64,000 bases of DNA from Cristatella mucedo (Eukaryota > Bryozoa > Phylactolaemata > Cristatellidae): positions 1-64,000 of the forward strand of contig WPIO01000323.1 of the NCBI GenBank assembly GCA_009760855.2, read 5' to 3'. This document shows, in pieces, positions 23,296 through 34,063 of this stretch. Each line of letters opens with the position of its first letter. Position 1 is the first letter of the stretch. A program made the translations under genes and the position numbers. The notes below the pieces were generated by a model. The model was not told where the DNA came from. It worked only from the letters and a program-made list of their open reading frames with translations, and made no database searches.

Positions 23296-25734
23296 AGGAG
23301 GTTTCTTGACTGTCGCAGAAGCTTGTATGAAGATTAACAGTTCGTACATGGAATGTTGCCTACTGCTCTCGAGCTTGGCTAAGAGTTCATTGATAATGTC
23401 TATTAGACTTGTTTCTTGCTAATTACCGATTGCTCAAGCCTATTTAGCGTCAGAAGTCAGAATTAAAATGATACGTTCTCACCGTAGCTGCAAAATTGTA
23501 CCAAACTGAAAATGTATGCTCAGCGATATCGCATACTTACCTATTAGTTTACCTACTGGACTTACTATTCTCATATGCATGTTTACAGCAAAGCCACTCA
23601 GCGATTTTTGCGTTACGTTTAAGCTGTACTTTAGCGAATAGATGTATGCACACACAACTAAAATAGGCAGGTTCACGCACTTTTAACTTTCAAAACTCTT
23701 TCTTTTTTTACACCTGGCAGTAATAACAACGAATGGGATTTGCAGTTGTCGCATTTCAATGTCATGCACCTTTAAATAAATTTGAATACTGCGCGTGCAG
23801 ATACGAAAACGCATATGATTTTCAAGATTATAAATGTGCTTTATTTTACAATAAAAGCCATTGCAATTAAAGAGTCGCAGAATAGGCTGAAGTATTTTAC
23901 CGAATCAAATCGCGAGAACTATGTGCTTATGTTGAGTTGAGTTACATTCTCGGCTCTAGAAGCTCTAATGACAGCTTGAAGTCGTTTAATCTCATGCTGT
24001 ACACAGAGCCTCGAGAACCGTTGATGTCATACAAAATGCGATTAATCATGGACGAATAAGCAAAATCAACACAGGGATCAATCATCTGTCATCTTTTCTT
24101 TCACGACGACTGCTGAATGACGCCTGCGTTGACTTTACTAAAGAAAGCCAAACTGATTAGTGCGCATGGATTTTCAGATCATCATTGCAAGCTAAGCACT
24201 GACGTGAATTAATTGTAAACACAGCTAAGACTTGCAGACTATGGAGCAAGCAAACTGAACATGTCTTGGCTTTCAAAAACTTGTCAGGCGTCAGTCTCCG
24301 GTCCATAAGTTGAGGTGTGTGAATCGACGTCCTCATAGAATCAATCAGGGACGGAATTCGCCGTCCTATGGTATATTTGGACATTGGTTACCTGCAAAAG
24401 ACGACCCATGAAACAACTGATCAAGCGTACATCAGAAGGGCTGTAAAGGTCATGCAGAATATTAATGGATTAACAAAGCTAGAGGTAGTGTAATTCTAGA
24501 AATCTAATTCAAGCCTAATGATCCTCACAGCATCGTGTTAGCCGAATTGGTTTACTTGACGCATGATTACTGCCTTGTTCAACTATTTAACACTTGTTTT
24601 TGTAGTAACCGGAACACTATTCTAAAAGCACGGTATCGCAGTTTGAGCAAGCCTACAGTACGGCGAATGTGATCAAGCTAAGCTTTCATGTTAATTAGTA
24701 CAGGCCATTTTTCGGAAGCTTAGCTCAGCCGAAATACTTCCACTTACCGGGCAAGCTGCTAAACTGCACATCAAGTTTTATGAGCATGCTCTTATCAACA
24801 ACTTCAACCACATAACCCAAGCCAACTTCGGTATGTAACATCGCTCAGCACCCAAAGCACCGACAATTAGAGAGTGTGTGAGCAGACTAATAATCCAAAA
24901 CAATGTTACTCAACTTTGCCTAATTGCGTGATCGCCAACTCACGTGTTGTTAGTCCACTCTCTGTACGTTAGTTTACTCCCTTCTTTGCGGTTCCGATAA
25001 CTTCGAACAGCTGCTTGCTAGTTGGGAGAATTCAGTTCAAGTGAGCAAGAATATTCCAAAGAAACACCGAAGCCAAACAATCAGCTTCTTCACAGTCCCA
25101 ACATGGACTTACCCGTTGTCGCCTCAAGCTCACGGCAATTCATGTTCTGAGCGGTAAAGATCTCTCGATTTCCTCTCGGGTCTTGCGGCATAGGCGAATT
25201 GCTACGTTCTGCCTGTGTTTAGTGAGCGATACGCTGAAAATCGTACGGAAAACCTTACACAGTGGTTCAAAGCATAGCAGCGCACATGCATTGCTATTCT
25301 GAAAGACATACCGCTGTAGACCCAAGTTCAACGGCGACAATATTCTAGTGTGAATCAAGCTACCCCGCCAGCGTGTTAGCGACAAGACAATCGACGGCCG
25401 CTTATATATGGTTCACTTGAATGGGTATACAGGATTAAGTTCGGTGCCCGGATATGACCATAAAAGGTAATATCCGAGCAAGCAGCGGAAGAGGAAGCGG
25501 TCGCATTCTGAATCAGCTATTGAATGCTCCCACAATGCTAACAAAGGGAGGTCTTTCTGCACCAGTGCAATTCAATGGCATTAGAGCATTATGCTAATCA
25601 TTATCCCCGAGCTATTCAAACCCAATTCAAAAGCACAGCGACCGTGCCCACTACCACTGTCACGTACACAGAAGGCGGTTTCAGCGACGGCCAGGTGGAG
25701 CTATGTTGGGTGTCCACCGACATGATTCGGTTCG
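23296..25734. other. Unassigned non-coding DNA
   Basis: Only short unrecognised frames occur on both strands. No repeat family from the rest of the window was detected. Confidence 0.5.
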
Positions 25735-26930
25735 TTTCGCAGATGAAATGTAATGTAGTGTATCTCCGCCTGCAACTCCACAATGTCATAAAGACTACGT
25801 GGGTGTTACGCACGAGTTTTGTATGGCGCACTCACAGCCTAAGCGGCTAACCATGAAATGGCCGTACGCATTCAGTAGCCAACATACTTCGTCTCACGCA
25901 ACAAAGAGAAATTAGGAAGCATAACAGAGTCGGGAGAGCAGTTGAGGTAGTGAGTAGCATGGAAGTAGCAGCTCAGGACCAGTGAAAAGGATGAGCCCTA
26001 GTTGGCACCAGGAGAGTAGCTGTCGTTGCGTAATTATTGTGGAAGCGAGTTCCACAGTCTAGGACATGTGGAGCTCAAGCTTCTCTCGCCAGCAGTCTTT
26101 AGGCGGAAGAATGGAACAGCTAATGTATCGTCCATACAGAACCTGAGGGCGCGAACAGGCTGAAAGTGATGCAGCAGTTCAGCTAGGAACGAAGAAGTCA
26201 AGCCGTGGCAGGCAATGTGGGTCAGTGTAAGAACTTTGCTCTGTATCCGTTGATCAACCGGCAGCCATCCTAGATATTTTTAGCAAAGGAGACTAGTGCT
26301 CAAACCTCTGGGAGTTGAAGACTAGCTTTGCAGACATATTCATAGCCAGCTGCAATGGCCTAGTGGCTTTCTTTGGTAGCCCAATGGCACAGGAATTACG
26401 ATAATCTAGCGGAGACAGAACTAAATAGCTAGTTAAATCTTTTGCAAGCCACTGTGGAAGGCAGCTCTTAATCTTGGATAATAATCGGACGTGATGGCAG
26501 GCTGTAGAAGCAGTCTTCTGCTAAATGAAGCTTTTGCAATTTATGCAGCTGTTGAAGGTCACTTAAATTTCGAGCACTGGGTGATGGTCGCACAACAGCA
26601 TCATCTATTAGAAGAGCAAAGCCTTTTAATCCAGCCACATGCTTAGGGTGTCCTAAGAGTAGCAGTTCGGTTTTATCGTCATTTAGTTTCAAGAAGTATT
26701 CCGACATCAAGGATCGAATGAAGGCAAGGCAAGTATTCAGTTTCTCAGTTGCCGAAGCAGATTCTGACTGTTTAAATGACAAATACAACTGAGTATCGTC
26801 AGCATAAAAGTGAGATCCAACTCCACGGACCTTAATCACATTTCCCACAGGTTGCGTATAAACCAAGTAGTTTACGTGCGACAAAGATAATTGATCCAGC
26901 TAAGTTGGGTCACGTGTTACCTGGAAGCCC
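25735..26930 (-). mobile_element. LINE-A, 5'-truncated copy
   Basis: This is one of the two longest LINE-A pieces. Its 3' end is at the left (AAATGTAATGTAGTGTATC) and it runs rightwards through the 3' untranslated part and the reverse transcriptase tail up to the catalytic box near 26800. Coding is broken by several frame changes and stops, so it is dead. The upstream end fades at 26890-26930 without an endonuclease domain. The element type is an apurinic-endonuclease-class LINE of the L2/CR1/Rex group, judged from reverse transcriptase motifs only. Confidence 0.85.
26468..26884 (-). pseudogene. LINE-A reverse transcriptase fragment with catalytic YADD box
   Basis: This antisense frame of 138 residues contains HFYADDTQLYLSF at about residues 26-38, the catalytic box of reverse transcriptases. 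After it come ATEKLNTCL, FLKLNDDKTELLLLGHPK (about 65-82) and LKGFALLIDDAVV, the usual order in L2/CR1/Rex-type LINEs where the KLNxxKTE and GxxxI segments follow the YADD box. Residues about 105 onward (LSDLQQLHKLQ) come after a lost segment: the expected GVxFDxxLxF block is missing or shifted in frame. Earlier reverse transcriptase motifs and the endonuclease are absent. The fragment cannot encode a working enzyme. Confidence 0.85.
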
Positions 26931-27641
26931 TTTAGTAAAATAGTAATGTAATATATTTTTTATAGAAAACAAAACCAGCTACAGTTATTGGTACATTCTG
27001 CTGTTTCAAGTTACATATCATCTATAAAAACAAACGCGCATCCAAACGGATAGAATTGCTTTGACAATGCTTGAGATTGCTAACCTTTCCAGAATCAGAC
27101 TGCGATCTAGATTCGTCACACTGCATGCTGAAAGCAGATAAATACCCTATTCATGAAGAAGTGGCTCCGTCGTTCTTGTGTCTCCTAGTATGAGATCTTG
27201 TAGCACCATACCGGCCTTGGCTTAATTTTTAGCGCAAGCAAGAACTGTTGGCGGGTGGCAAAACTGCTTAATCCTGGAGCAGTAAGACAGAGAGGAGCGC
27301 CAGTATTATGAGAGAGCAAGTGCTTGAGAGCGAGCCGGTAAGCTTTGGGACCAGCGGAGGCAATTCGGCCTTTACAGTTGTTACGATACCTTCAGGAGCG
27401 GGGATTGATGTTAGCTACCCTGTCAACCTCGGCCATAACTCTGTCCAAAACGAATTGCCTGGAGTCTATTTGGCATTCAAGCTGGACTGGGTTGCCAATC
27501 CGGTGACCGAACGACGGTATTAATTCCTTACTGCAATGGGCCACGATGTCAGGCCAAATACCACTAAGCTCTTGCCTCATGGTCCCAGTTAGATGTTTAA
27601 GAGTCAAGCGACGCTCGCTCTTGGTCTTTAGTTCAAATCCT

Positions 27642-27642
<1 letters not shown>
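26931..27642. other. Unassigned DNA
   Basis: No known family was seen. An antisense frame at 27392-27607 (71 residues, containing ELSGIWPDIVAHCSKELIPS) has a protein-like composition but I cannot place it. It could be a decayed transposon piece. Confidence 0.4.

Positions 27643-27699
<57 letters not shown>
27643..27699. repeat. (CT)n microsatellite
   Basis: This is an uninterrupted CT run of about 57 bases. The Ser-Leu run it encodes on the plus strand is not a protein signal. Confidence 0.95.
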
Positions 27700-27707
<8 letters not shown>

Positions 27708-27959
27708 ACTCTCTTCAGCTTCACTTCGACGCCATTGGACTCATTTCCTCGAAGGGCGGGCTGTTTGACCGCGATTTACGGGAGAGGACGAGACAGCGCC
27801 AGGAGGATTAGGTGGACTCCACCGAATACGGTCGTATCGCTCCCGAGCTACCATTTTGCGTTTCTTATGTGTTTTGTGTGTCAGCCCGCTCGCACATGGT
27901 CTCAGTAAAAGGATCTGGTGGTGCGAACTAAGCTTAGTTGGTGTGGTGTGTGAGAAATT

Positions 27960-28400
27960 CCATTGGTTCGGGCTCCTCCGTCTATTTTGATCCTTCCTCC
28001 TAGAGATGCAGGGGGCCTAAGTGTGGAGACGTGTTTCTTCCGCAAGATGCTTGAGGAGGTGCGTGAGGTATTCCTGCCGTTAAGGTGGAAGCAGAGCCCT
28101 ACTTCTTCAGTCATGGTCTAGGCTCCGGTTTGGGCTCCAGCTATTTGGGTCATTCCCGACGGTAGACATAAGTAGCGTAAGTGCAGGGACGTATTTCCCC
28201 CAAGAGCGCTTGGTGTAGTGTACGAAGTATTCTTGCCGTTAAGGTGGAAGCGGATCCCTAGCTCTCAAGTCAGCGTCTAGGCTCCGGTTCGGGCTCCTCG
28301 TCCTATTAGGGTCTTCCACACAATAGACGTAGGTAGCCAAAGTGCGAGGACGTATTCCCTCCGCAAGAGTGTTTGTGCTGTTGAGAGCGTGTGAGGAGTG
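27960..28400 (+). repeat. ~160-bp tandem repeat, about 2.7 copies
   Basis: GGTTCGGGCTCCTC or a one- or two-base variant starts at about 27965, 28127 and 28286. Within each unit follow a GAC-GTGTTTCTTCC or GACGTATTTCCCCC-like block, then CCGTTAAGGTGGAAGC (present twice). Spacing is about 159-162 bases. Copies are imperfect, so the repeat is old. No coding potential was seen. It might be part of a regulatory region of an old LTR element, but nothing proves that. Confidence 0.75.
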
Positions 28401-28939
28401 CGGAGATAAAACTTAGCTAGACGCATGGCGACTTTTCGCGCTTGCGAACAAAGCTCAGCAGAATTCCCAATTTGTACGTCTCACTTCCCAATTCACGCCG
28501 CGGACTCACGACGACCTTTAGTAACACTAAGCAGGTCAGCGTCAGAAACACTCTTTTCGTGGCGGCCTGCTCATTGCGCGTAGATGCGTACCGAACTGCA
28601 TGAAGCGGTAGGTTACGCCACTCGGTAAACTGCAGGTTAGCCTACTCCGCCAAGGCTTCGGCGGTACAATCTCGTCTCTGAGCATCTTTGATAAACGACA
28701 TGAAGGGTGCGGTCCACGATGGCTTCTTTGTAGGCATTAAGTCTACCGATCTGAGTATGTTAATAATATTGAAATTTATTTGCAATTGCAATGTAATTTA
28801 TGGAATTTATTGCTTCCGTGCTCAGCTGAAGTCTTCATATCAGTGGATTTCCGTGTGCTCCGACCACTCGTTATCGGTTCTTATAGGTGCAAGGTCCACA
28901 AGCATGTGTCAGGCGCCAGAAAGGCTTAACACTGCCGCA
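28401..28939. other. Unassigned DNA
   Basis: A plus-strand frame at 28688-28960 (90 residues) is unrecognised. Nothing else was seen. Confidence 0.4.
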
Positions 28940-29244
28940 CAGAGGCAGCTCTCAGGTTAGCCTCGATACGAGCTTTTGTCCTGGTGGGTTTGACTAGGGC
29001 ACTTAGAGCAACCCGTATCTAGCCAAGCAGTACTGAGTAGTGAACCCATTGTTTAACCGGGAGTGAAGAGATGGAGCAATCTGACACCAAGATCCGCTCA
29101 GGTTAGAATGGAGCTTTGGGAAGACAAAGGGCGGTCAGGATGCGGACCGACTAATGTACTTAATCAAACAAAGAGCAATAGGTTTGCAAGCGGGTCCAAG
29201 AGCCATCTAATAGGCTACATGCGGAAGCGAATAAGACGGAGTAG

Positions 29245-29306
29245 GGTACTTTTTCGGTTCCCACCCTCGGTGTCCGTACACCGAGGGTGGGAACCGACAA
29301 AGTACC
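29245..29306. other. Near-perfect inverted repeat (hairpin)
   Basis: Two 29-base arms (29245-29273 and 29278-29306) pair with one mismatch around a four-base loop CCGT. The core of the right arm is CCGAGGGTGGGAACCG. It lies within family D copy 1. The corresponding places in the other copies (around 47740 and 37780) keep parts of the right arm but not the pairing. Confidence 0.95.
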
Positions 29307-29511
29307 AGCTACCCATGATATCTGGACTTCAGACGAGAGAGAATAAAAGGAAGACGACTGACAGCACTCGGGGCTGCAGCTCCAGTCGTTAATGCAAGAG
29401 AAACTACCCTTCGAGATCACGAGAGTTTGAACCTACGGTGACGAATAAATAAGTTTTACTTAGTATCCATAGCTGTTTCTATCAGCTAAATAAAATAAAG
29501 AAAAGCTACCT

Positions 29512-29660
29512 GATTGAAAAGCCTCGTTTGCACAGTGACAGAAGTGCCTTTATGGCTATTTCCACCGCTTGCAGCGGCAATAAATACCGCCCACCACAGG
29601 ATTCAAACCACGACACTTCACCGTGTGTTCCACCGTGTGCGGTTGGCTATTCAGTTAGCC
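29512..29660 (-). mobile_element. SINE-1 nested in family D
   Basis: This matches the antisense SINE of the 3-kb array: AAAAGCCTCGTTTGCACAGT (tail), TGGCTATTTCCACCGCTTGC (body), and GGATTCAAACCACGAC (B box in reverse). The corresponding part of family D at 47900-47930 lacks it, so it inserted into this copy after the family D copy was in place. Confidence 0.7.
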
Positions 29661-29990
29661 GCTCGTACCTTGGCGTGCAGTACCGGTTTGCCCTCAGGGT
29701 GAGGATCGTCGCTAGCAATTGCAGGTAGAGGGTAGGTTTATTATACTTGGATTTCGAGAGTTTACGTTTTCAACTCAGGCAGACCTGTGGAGATAAAGTG
29801 CATGCGTCGGGCACGTAATCGCTAGTCACAGGTCCTTAATAAACTTTACTTTACTTAAAAAACTGTCGCTTTCGTCGCCAAGTTGTGGCCGATTGTGTTT
29901 TTAACCACACTACATCGCTGCACTGTAGTTGCAGAGGTAGAGCACCGGTGAAGGACGGCTTGTGTGGTCATACTGCTATCAGCACCGTCT

Positions 29991-31007
29991 CAGTTCCGAA
30001 GAACTCGAGTGTAGAAGGCGCTACAGCGTTGTGGTAACGACGTCACATATCTGCAGACCCAAACGTGCTCATTTTAATTTATACGACGGCTAGTGTGCAT
30101 GACGACTCATTTCGTTGGGGTATGACATTGTTTTTCTCGTCGAGTAGCGTTGGCCAGATTCGTTAGTTCCATTTGCGTGTAAAAAGGAGAACTATAGCCA
30201 ATAGCCAAGCCAGGACTGGAGCGCCGAAATGGCAAGGCCGTCTGGGGAGGAATCCGCTTATAAGGGGGTTCTGGGCGGCTCATAGCACTTGCGGAGAGCG
30301 AAAATTGGTCGTAATGTACTGCGGTCTTTTAAAGCCCCAAGGGGTCAGCCGCCGCAGAAGTGCAGCCGCTGGCCACTTGACCGGACTCGGCTCCCACCTA
30401 CCGGGCCATGGGTGTCAGCTGCCACTCCTGCCACCCCTCCCCGGCGTCTCCTTGGACTGTAGTGAGAAGTTTTTATTGCGCTTTCTGAGTTTACTTGGGA
30501 GCGATTATGTGCATATGTTTGAATAGGGGGTACTAACCAGCCACACCATAATTTTCATAGGATTCTTTGGAATTCTATACGTGGCTTATCTTAAACTCTT
30601 TGTTGTTGTTCTTTGTCGTGCAGCAAGCTGTCAAGCGAATTGAGCCGTATTTGTTTCTTTTTGGCAGCTGTGGAAAGCACCAACTTTTGTTTATTCCAGC
30701 GCCAGTTTTGTAGCTCCTGTCTTTTACCGCCTTTGTTTGCGCCATGTCTTTTCTTGTGCGCAAGGGAGGTAGCACTATATGGCTTGGTTTTACATTCACT
30801 GAGATGGTACTGCACGCTGCCATAGCAAGGATTGGCCGACAAAAGCAGTTCATCTACGGGATAATTGAGTACAAACTATTGTTATTTTTATCGCCTTCGG
30901 ACAAGGTATACATTACTCGCGGTTCATGTTGGCACTTCTAACACGTAAAAATTATGATAGCGTAATTTACACAATTGACGTCGATGTCAACAGCACTACT
31001 ACAACTA
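29991..31007. other. Unassigned DNA
   Basis: 30170-30500 is somewhat GC-rich, with a plus-strand frame (30173-30526) that contains no domain I recognise. 30575-30940 has overlapping short frames on both strands, also unrecognised. No transposon motif was seen. Confidence 0.4.
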
Positions 31008-31170
31008 ATACGCTTTCGGAGCCCTCAAAGAACTTTGAATATGGTTTTTTACCGCATGCACCGTGTCAGTAAGCATAAAAACACAAAGGGCGAATCATAT
31101 GGATCCACTAAATGCTGTGACAAGTAGGTGCGTTTGTGACGATCAGTGCTATCAATCCGCTCGATAGCGT
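31008..31170 (-). mobile_element. LINE-B 3' untranslated fragment
   Basis: Plus-strand order is ACGCTTTCGGAGCCCTCAAA, CACCGTGTCAGTAAGCATAAA, then GGATCCACTAAATGCTGTGAC. It matches the LINE-B 3' end at 20380-20610 block by block, with an internal deletion. Confidence 0.7.
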
Positions 31171-31983
31171 AAAATGAGCAAGTACTTTTTTGAGTTTTGA
31201 AGAGTGGGCTATGAGTGCAGTTAAACGTACACATTTATATGTTTCAAAAATCACTCGCTTTTTCATCATTTCATAAATCTGGAAAAGTAAATCCAGTGGA
31301 TTGCAGTTAGCCAGGTAACAAGGCACCAACTCTGACCTCAGTCTTCAATTGTCGCACCTATCACTGATGACTTACTAAGCCTTTTCCGTTATTAAAGCGT
31401 TCACATGGTTGTCTGGGTTTTTTGTTCGTAATTTTCGTGCGCGAATTTGCGTCGCGTGCGTGAGCGTAAGCATATGCAGACACGTGCAAGGATGTTTCGT
31501 TAGAAGGTGCGGTTTTTGTGCATGTGTGCATGCCTGGGTGTGTGTGTGTGCAAGAACATGCGTGCATGTCTGCAATACAACGTTTACAGTTTGTGCACTT
31601 AGTCATCTTGTCGCAATCATTACTGCAATAGCATCAAACTCGTCAACCTGCAAAACCGGTTCACGAGCATTTCAAAATCAGGCGTTTTTGCTTACTTTTA
31701 GGAACCTCCAGTTTCTTGCTCTTGCTAACCCTGCTGAGCTAGATACCTATAAGGCTAGGCATCACACAACCTACTCTTGTGACCCGAGCCATTTACCCGT
31801 GCCTCAAAAAATCTCAAATCAATAATAGATTATGGTAGGCTCTCCAATGTCAGAGTAGGAAACATGAATTTTATTTGAGAACTTGGTAAAAAACAAAGTA
31901 CGAAATGAGCTGTCCTCCCCCACGGACTGATCGTTACCGTACTGAGCAGCAGCACAGTTTATTTTCTCAGAAGAGAAATGGGT
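31171..31983. other. Unassigned DNA with a TG-rich patch
   Basis: 31440-31580 is TG-rich (GTGTGCATGCCTGGGTGTG and similar) and recalls the satellite at the start of the window, but it is short. The rest shows no recognised feature. Confidence 0.45.
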
Positions 31984-32330
31984 TCACACCTTGGCGCAAC
32001 CGCACATCACGTCGCTTACACATAATTTTCTGAAAAGCTTCCGGTACTCAGCTTCCATGCCAGTGGCATCAAGGCTCCGCCTATTATCCGGGTACCAAGA
32101 CCCAAGGGGTCCTCCTACAAATGGCAGAACAGACGCTGACGCCGGCCCTGGGGCCAATAATCAAGCACGAAGCCCTCGTACTTTGTAATCCACCGATCAA
32201 AGACTTTTGCTAAGGCATTCTCGTCTTTGCTGAATGGGAGAGCTATGTTCATACTGATAGCAGTTGTCCCATCGTCAACGACAAGGTTCAGCCGTAGTGA
32301 GCTGTCACTCACTCGCAGCTCATCTTTCTA
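31984..32330 (-). pseudogene. Restriction-like endonuclease domain of the LINE remnant
   Basis: In one frame (32115-32312) the segment LNLVVDDG...AISMNIALPF...ITKYEGF matches the PDLV...VIDVxVPF...K-x2-KY pattern of R2/NeSL-type endonucleases. Note that the expected Pro-Asp pair reads Leu-Asn and the expected VIDV reads SMNI, so key acidic residues are lost. After a frame change, 31984-32126 reads FVGGPLGSWYPDN and then EYRKLFRKLCVSD, the C-terminal FVVGxLGSWxPxN and YxxLFxxLCVxD blocks. The domain is recognisable but inactive. Confidence 0.8.
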
Positions 32331-32952
32331 GCGTCGTCCTTCGTCACAGGTGAGCCAACAAGGCGTCGTAGAGACGGTTCAGGATCGTTTCGCGCCTGGC
32401 CGTGATGGCTGAATTTATCAGGTTGCAGTTCGAGAGCACCTAGGGCAGCATTTTCCGTTTCTTGTGACGGCGACGGCACACAATTTACACCAAGGAGTCG
32501 AAGGATTGTCCCATCGCGCCCACTGGAGGAAGTTTTAGGTAGGCTCGGTGAAAGGAGCACCTGGTGATGAACGACACTCCCAGGCCAGTCTGGAAGAGGT
32601 TGCTGTGTATTCAGTGCGCTTCAAAGTATTCAGTGCGCTGGCACCGAGATACTTTGCCCTGGTCGAGCCGAGCAGCCCACTTCTCCTTGGCAGACGACCT
32701 CTGGAGGCGACACATGCGAGTTGCCATCTCAGCCGGTTTGAAGACAACGTGTAAGCAGAGCATCGTCGCTTCGGGTGATCCCGTGCTTGGCACCACAGAA
32801 TATTACGGTGCAGTGTAGCTTCCTCAGGCACCTGCGAACATCGGCCCAGAGTGATCTGGAGCCGTCTCGGTTTTAAGTGGCAAAACCGATCAGATGAGCA
32901 CTGCTGAGGTACAGCGACAACACCCTGTTAAAGATCGTGGCCGTGGCCCATA

Positions 32953-33186
32953 TCACCGGGTCGCCAGGTGTAGCCGGTATAATGCTGCCGCCGAGTCGGT
33001 AAGGTCAGGGGAGCAAAGCATTGGGCAAGCCTGAGTAGCGCTCAGGATCCAAGCGTTCTTCCAGATTCGCTCCATAGGTAGTAGGAACGTCCGGAAGGCG
33101 CCCAGCTTCTGCCAGGGGCAAGGAAAGAGCCATCCAAGTACATTGATATCCCTCGTGAAGGTCAGGCCTGCCTTCTCGATGTCCAC
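32953..33186 (-). pseudogene. R2/NeSL-type reverse transcriptase thumb fragment
   Basis: This antisense frame begins MDIEKAGLTFTRDINVLGWL and contains CPWQKLGAFRTFLLPMERI, resembling the W-Q-K-LxAxxTFLLPRL segment that follows the catalytic box in this group. The preceding segment (33190-33420), in another frame, includes FCPKKWCSVGQLSK and IPGL, the usual NPxKCxxL and IPxL pattern. After residue 60 the similarity fades. Confidence 0.75.
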
Positions 33187-33493
33187 CGAGGGGTAGCCGA
33201 TGCCCTGCGGGCACCCAGGTATGCAAATGCTTTGCCATCGAGAGGCCGGGGATTTCAGAGACAGGCAGCCGGACGCTTACCTTCGCTTGGTGCTTGCTGA
33301 GCTGGCCGACTGAGCACCATTTCTTGGGGCAGAACTGTAGGAGAAGAGTGTTGGTAGCCTCCTCTGCTGCTGATTTGAGGTCCAGCAGTCCCTGCCGCTA
33401 CGATGAAAAGAGTGCTGAGTCATCAGGGAGAGGAGAGAAGACATGGCGTGAGTCACCCATCTTTAAACCTAAAGCCTCGCTCACCATGGTTGA

Positions 33494-33799
33494 CTATACA
33501 ATCGGTACCATGGCAACGTCAAACCGCATTGGCGACAGTGGATTGCCCTGCCGAGCACTTGCTGTAGCAAGGAACGGTGTGCAGCCTTGGTTGCGCAGAA
33601 GCAGCACTATAGAGGCGTCGGCACAAAGCAGCTCCACAAACCCACCAATGTCCAGCCCCGCCCAGACGCAGCGCAGGGGGCAAATGATCGTCGAGTGTGG
33701 AATGCTTCCAAACGCGTACGGTTGGTCCAGGAAGGCTGCATACTGCGAGCACCTGTCGGACCGGCTGTCCATGGACTTGCTGAAGGAGGCCTCGAGCAA
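33494..33799 (-). pseudogene. R2/NeSL-type reverse transcriptase palm fragment
   Basis: This antisense frame of 101 residues carries RT motif A (FLDQPYAFGSIPHS; the family usually has LDLxNAFGSVPH) and motif B (ARQGNPLSPMRFDVAM; usually RQGxPLSPLLFNLA). The AFGSVPH signature distinguishes this type from L2/CR1-type LINEs, which have AFDTVDH. The catalytic box lies downstream in another frame and reads PDD where ADD is expected. The frame therefore shows a broken polymerase. The overlapping frame at 33519-33860 carries the preceding segment. Confidence 0.85.
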
Positions 33800-34063
33800 T
33801 GATTGCTCGAAGCAACCCGTAACGACCGGCCAAAAACTCTTCAGTTGAGCAGAGATTCATCTACCAGTATGCAGGTATTCCACAAATCTAGCAGCCAAGG
33901 CCTTTTGTCATGAGTTTATAGAGAGGTGGCAGAAGCGTGATATGCCTGAATTTCTCGGGCAGGTGTGTCTGCGCAGATGTAGCACGATGATTTACCAATC
34001 TTCCACGAGGGAATAACGTCTCGAGAGTGCATGCGAGCATTGAGGACATCGTCTATCCTTCGG

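Larger units (their letters stand above)
28940..29990 (+). mobile_element. Interspersed repeat family D, copy 1 (interrupted by SINE-1)
   Basis: This shares a long ordered set of blocks with 47050-48260 (same strand) and 37200-37990 (opposite strand): GATCCGCTCAGGTTAGAATGG, CCATCTAATAGGCTAC, GAATAAAAGGAAGAC, CTCGGGGCTGCAGCT, CACGAGAGTTTGAAC, then ATCGTCGCTAGCAATTGCAGG and TTTTTAACCACACTAC at the end. The three copies are heavily diverged. Length, AATAAA-like phrases and the non-coding nature would fit a solitary LTR, but I could not find clear TG...CA ends or a target duplication, so a non-autonomous DNA element is also possible. Confidence 0.6.
31984..34063 (-). mobile_element. R2/NeSL/Utopia-type LINE remnant (RT to endonuclease)
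   Basis: Read on the minus strand, this holds the 3' two thirds of a non-LTR retrotransposon of the kind that carries a C-terminal restriction-like endonuclease. Order: an RT finger segment with VIPSWKIGK (about 33990-34020); RT motif A with AFLDQPYAFGSIPHS (33700-33745); motif B with SARQGNPLSP (33535-33565); a degenerate catalytic box LPDDSALF (about 33420); a thumb segment with DIEKAGLTFTRDINVLGWLF (33120-33190); a poorly preserved linker; then the endonuclease (31984-32330). Several frame changes and stops separate these parts. The stop codon of the last segment is at 31984-31986. The 5' part, including any DNA-binding domain, is missing, and at about 34063 the sequence changes abruptly to LINE-A. 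This class normally inserts at specific targets; none could be identified here. Confidence 0.85.

Noticed and set aside
27643-27699. Ser-Leu-rich frame of 120 residues at 27546-27908
   Set aside because: Its core is the CT microsatellite, and there is no recognisable sequence on either side.
30173-30526. GC-rich 117-residue frame as a retroelement protein
   Set aside because: No motif of gag, protease, reverse transcriptase or integrase could be found.
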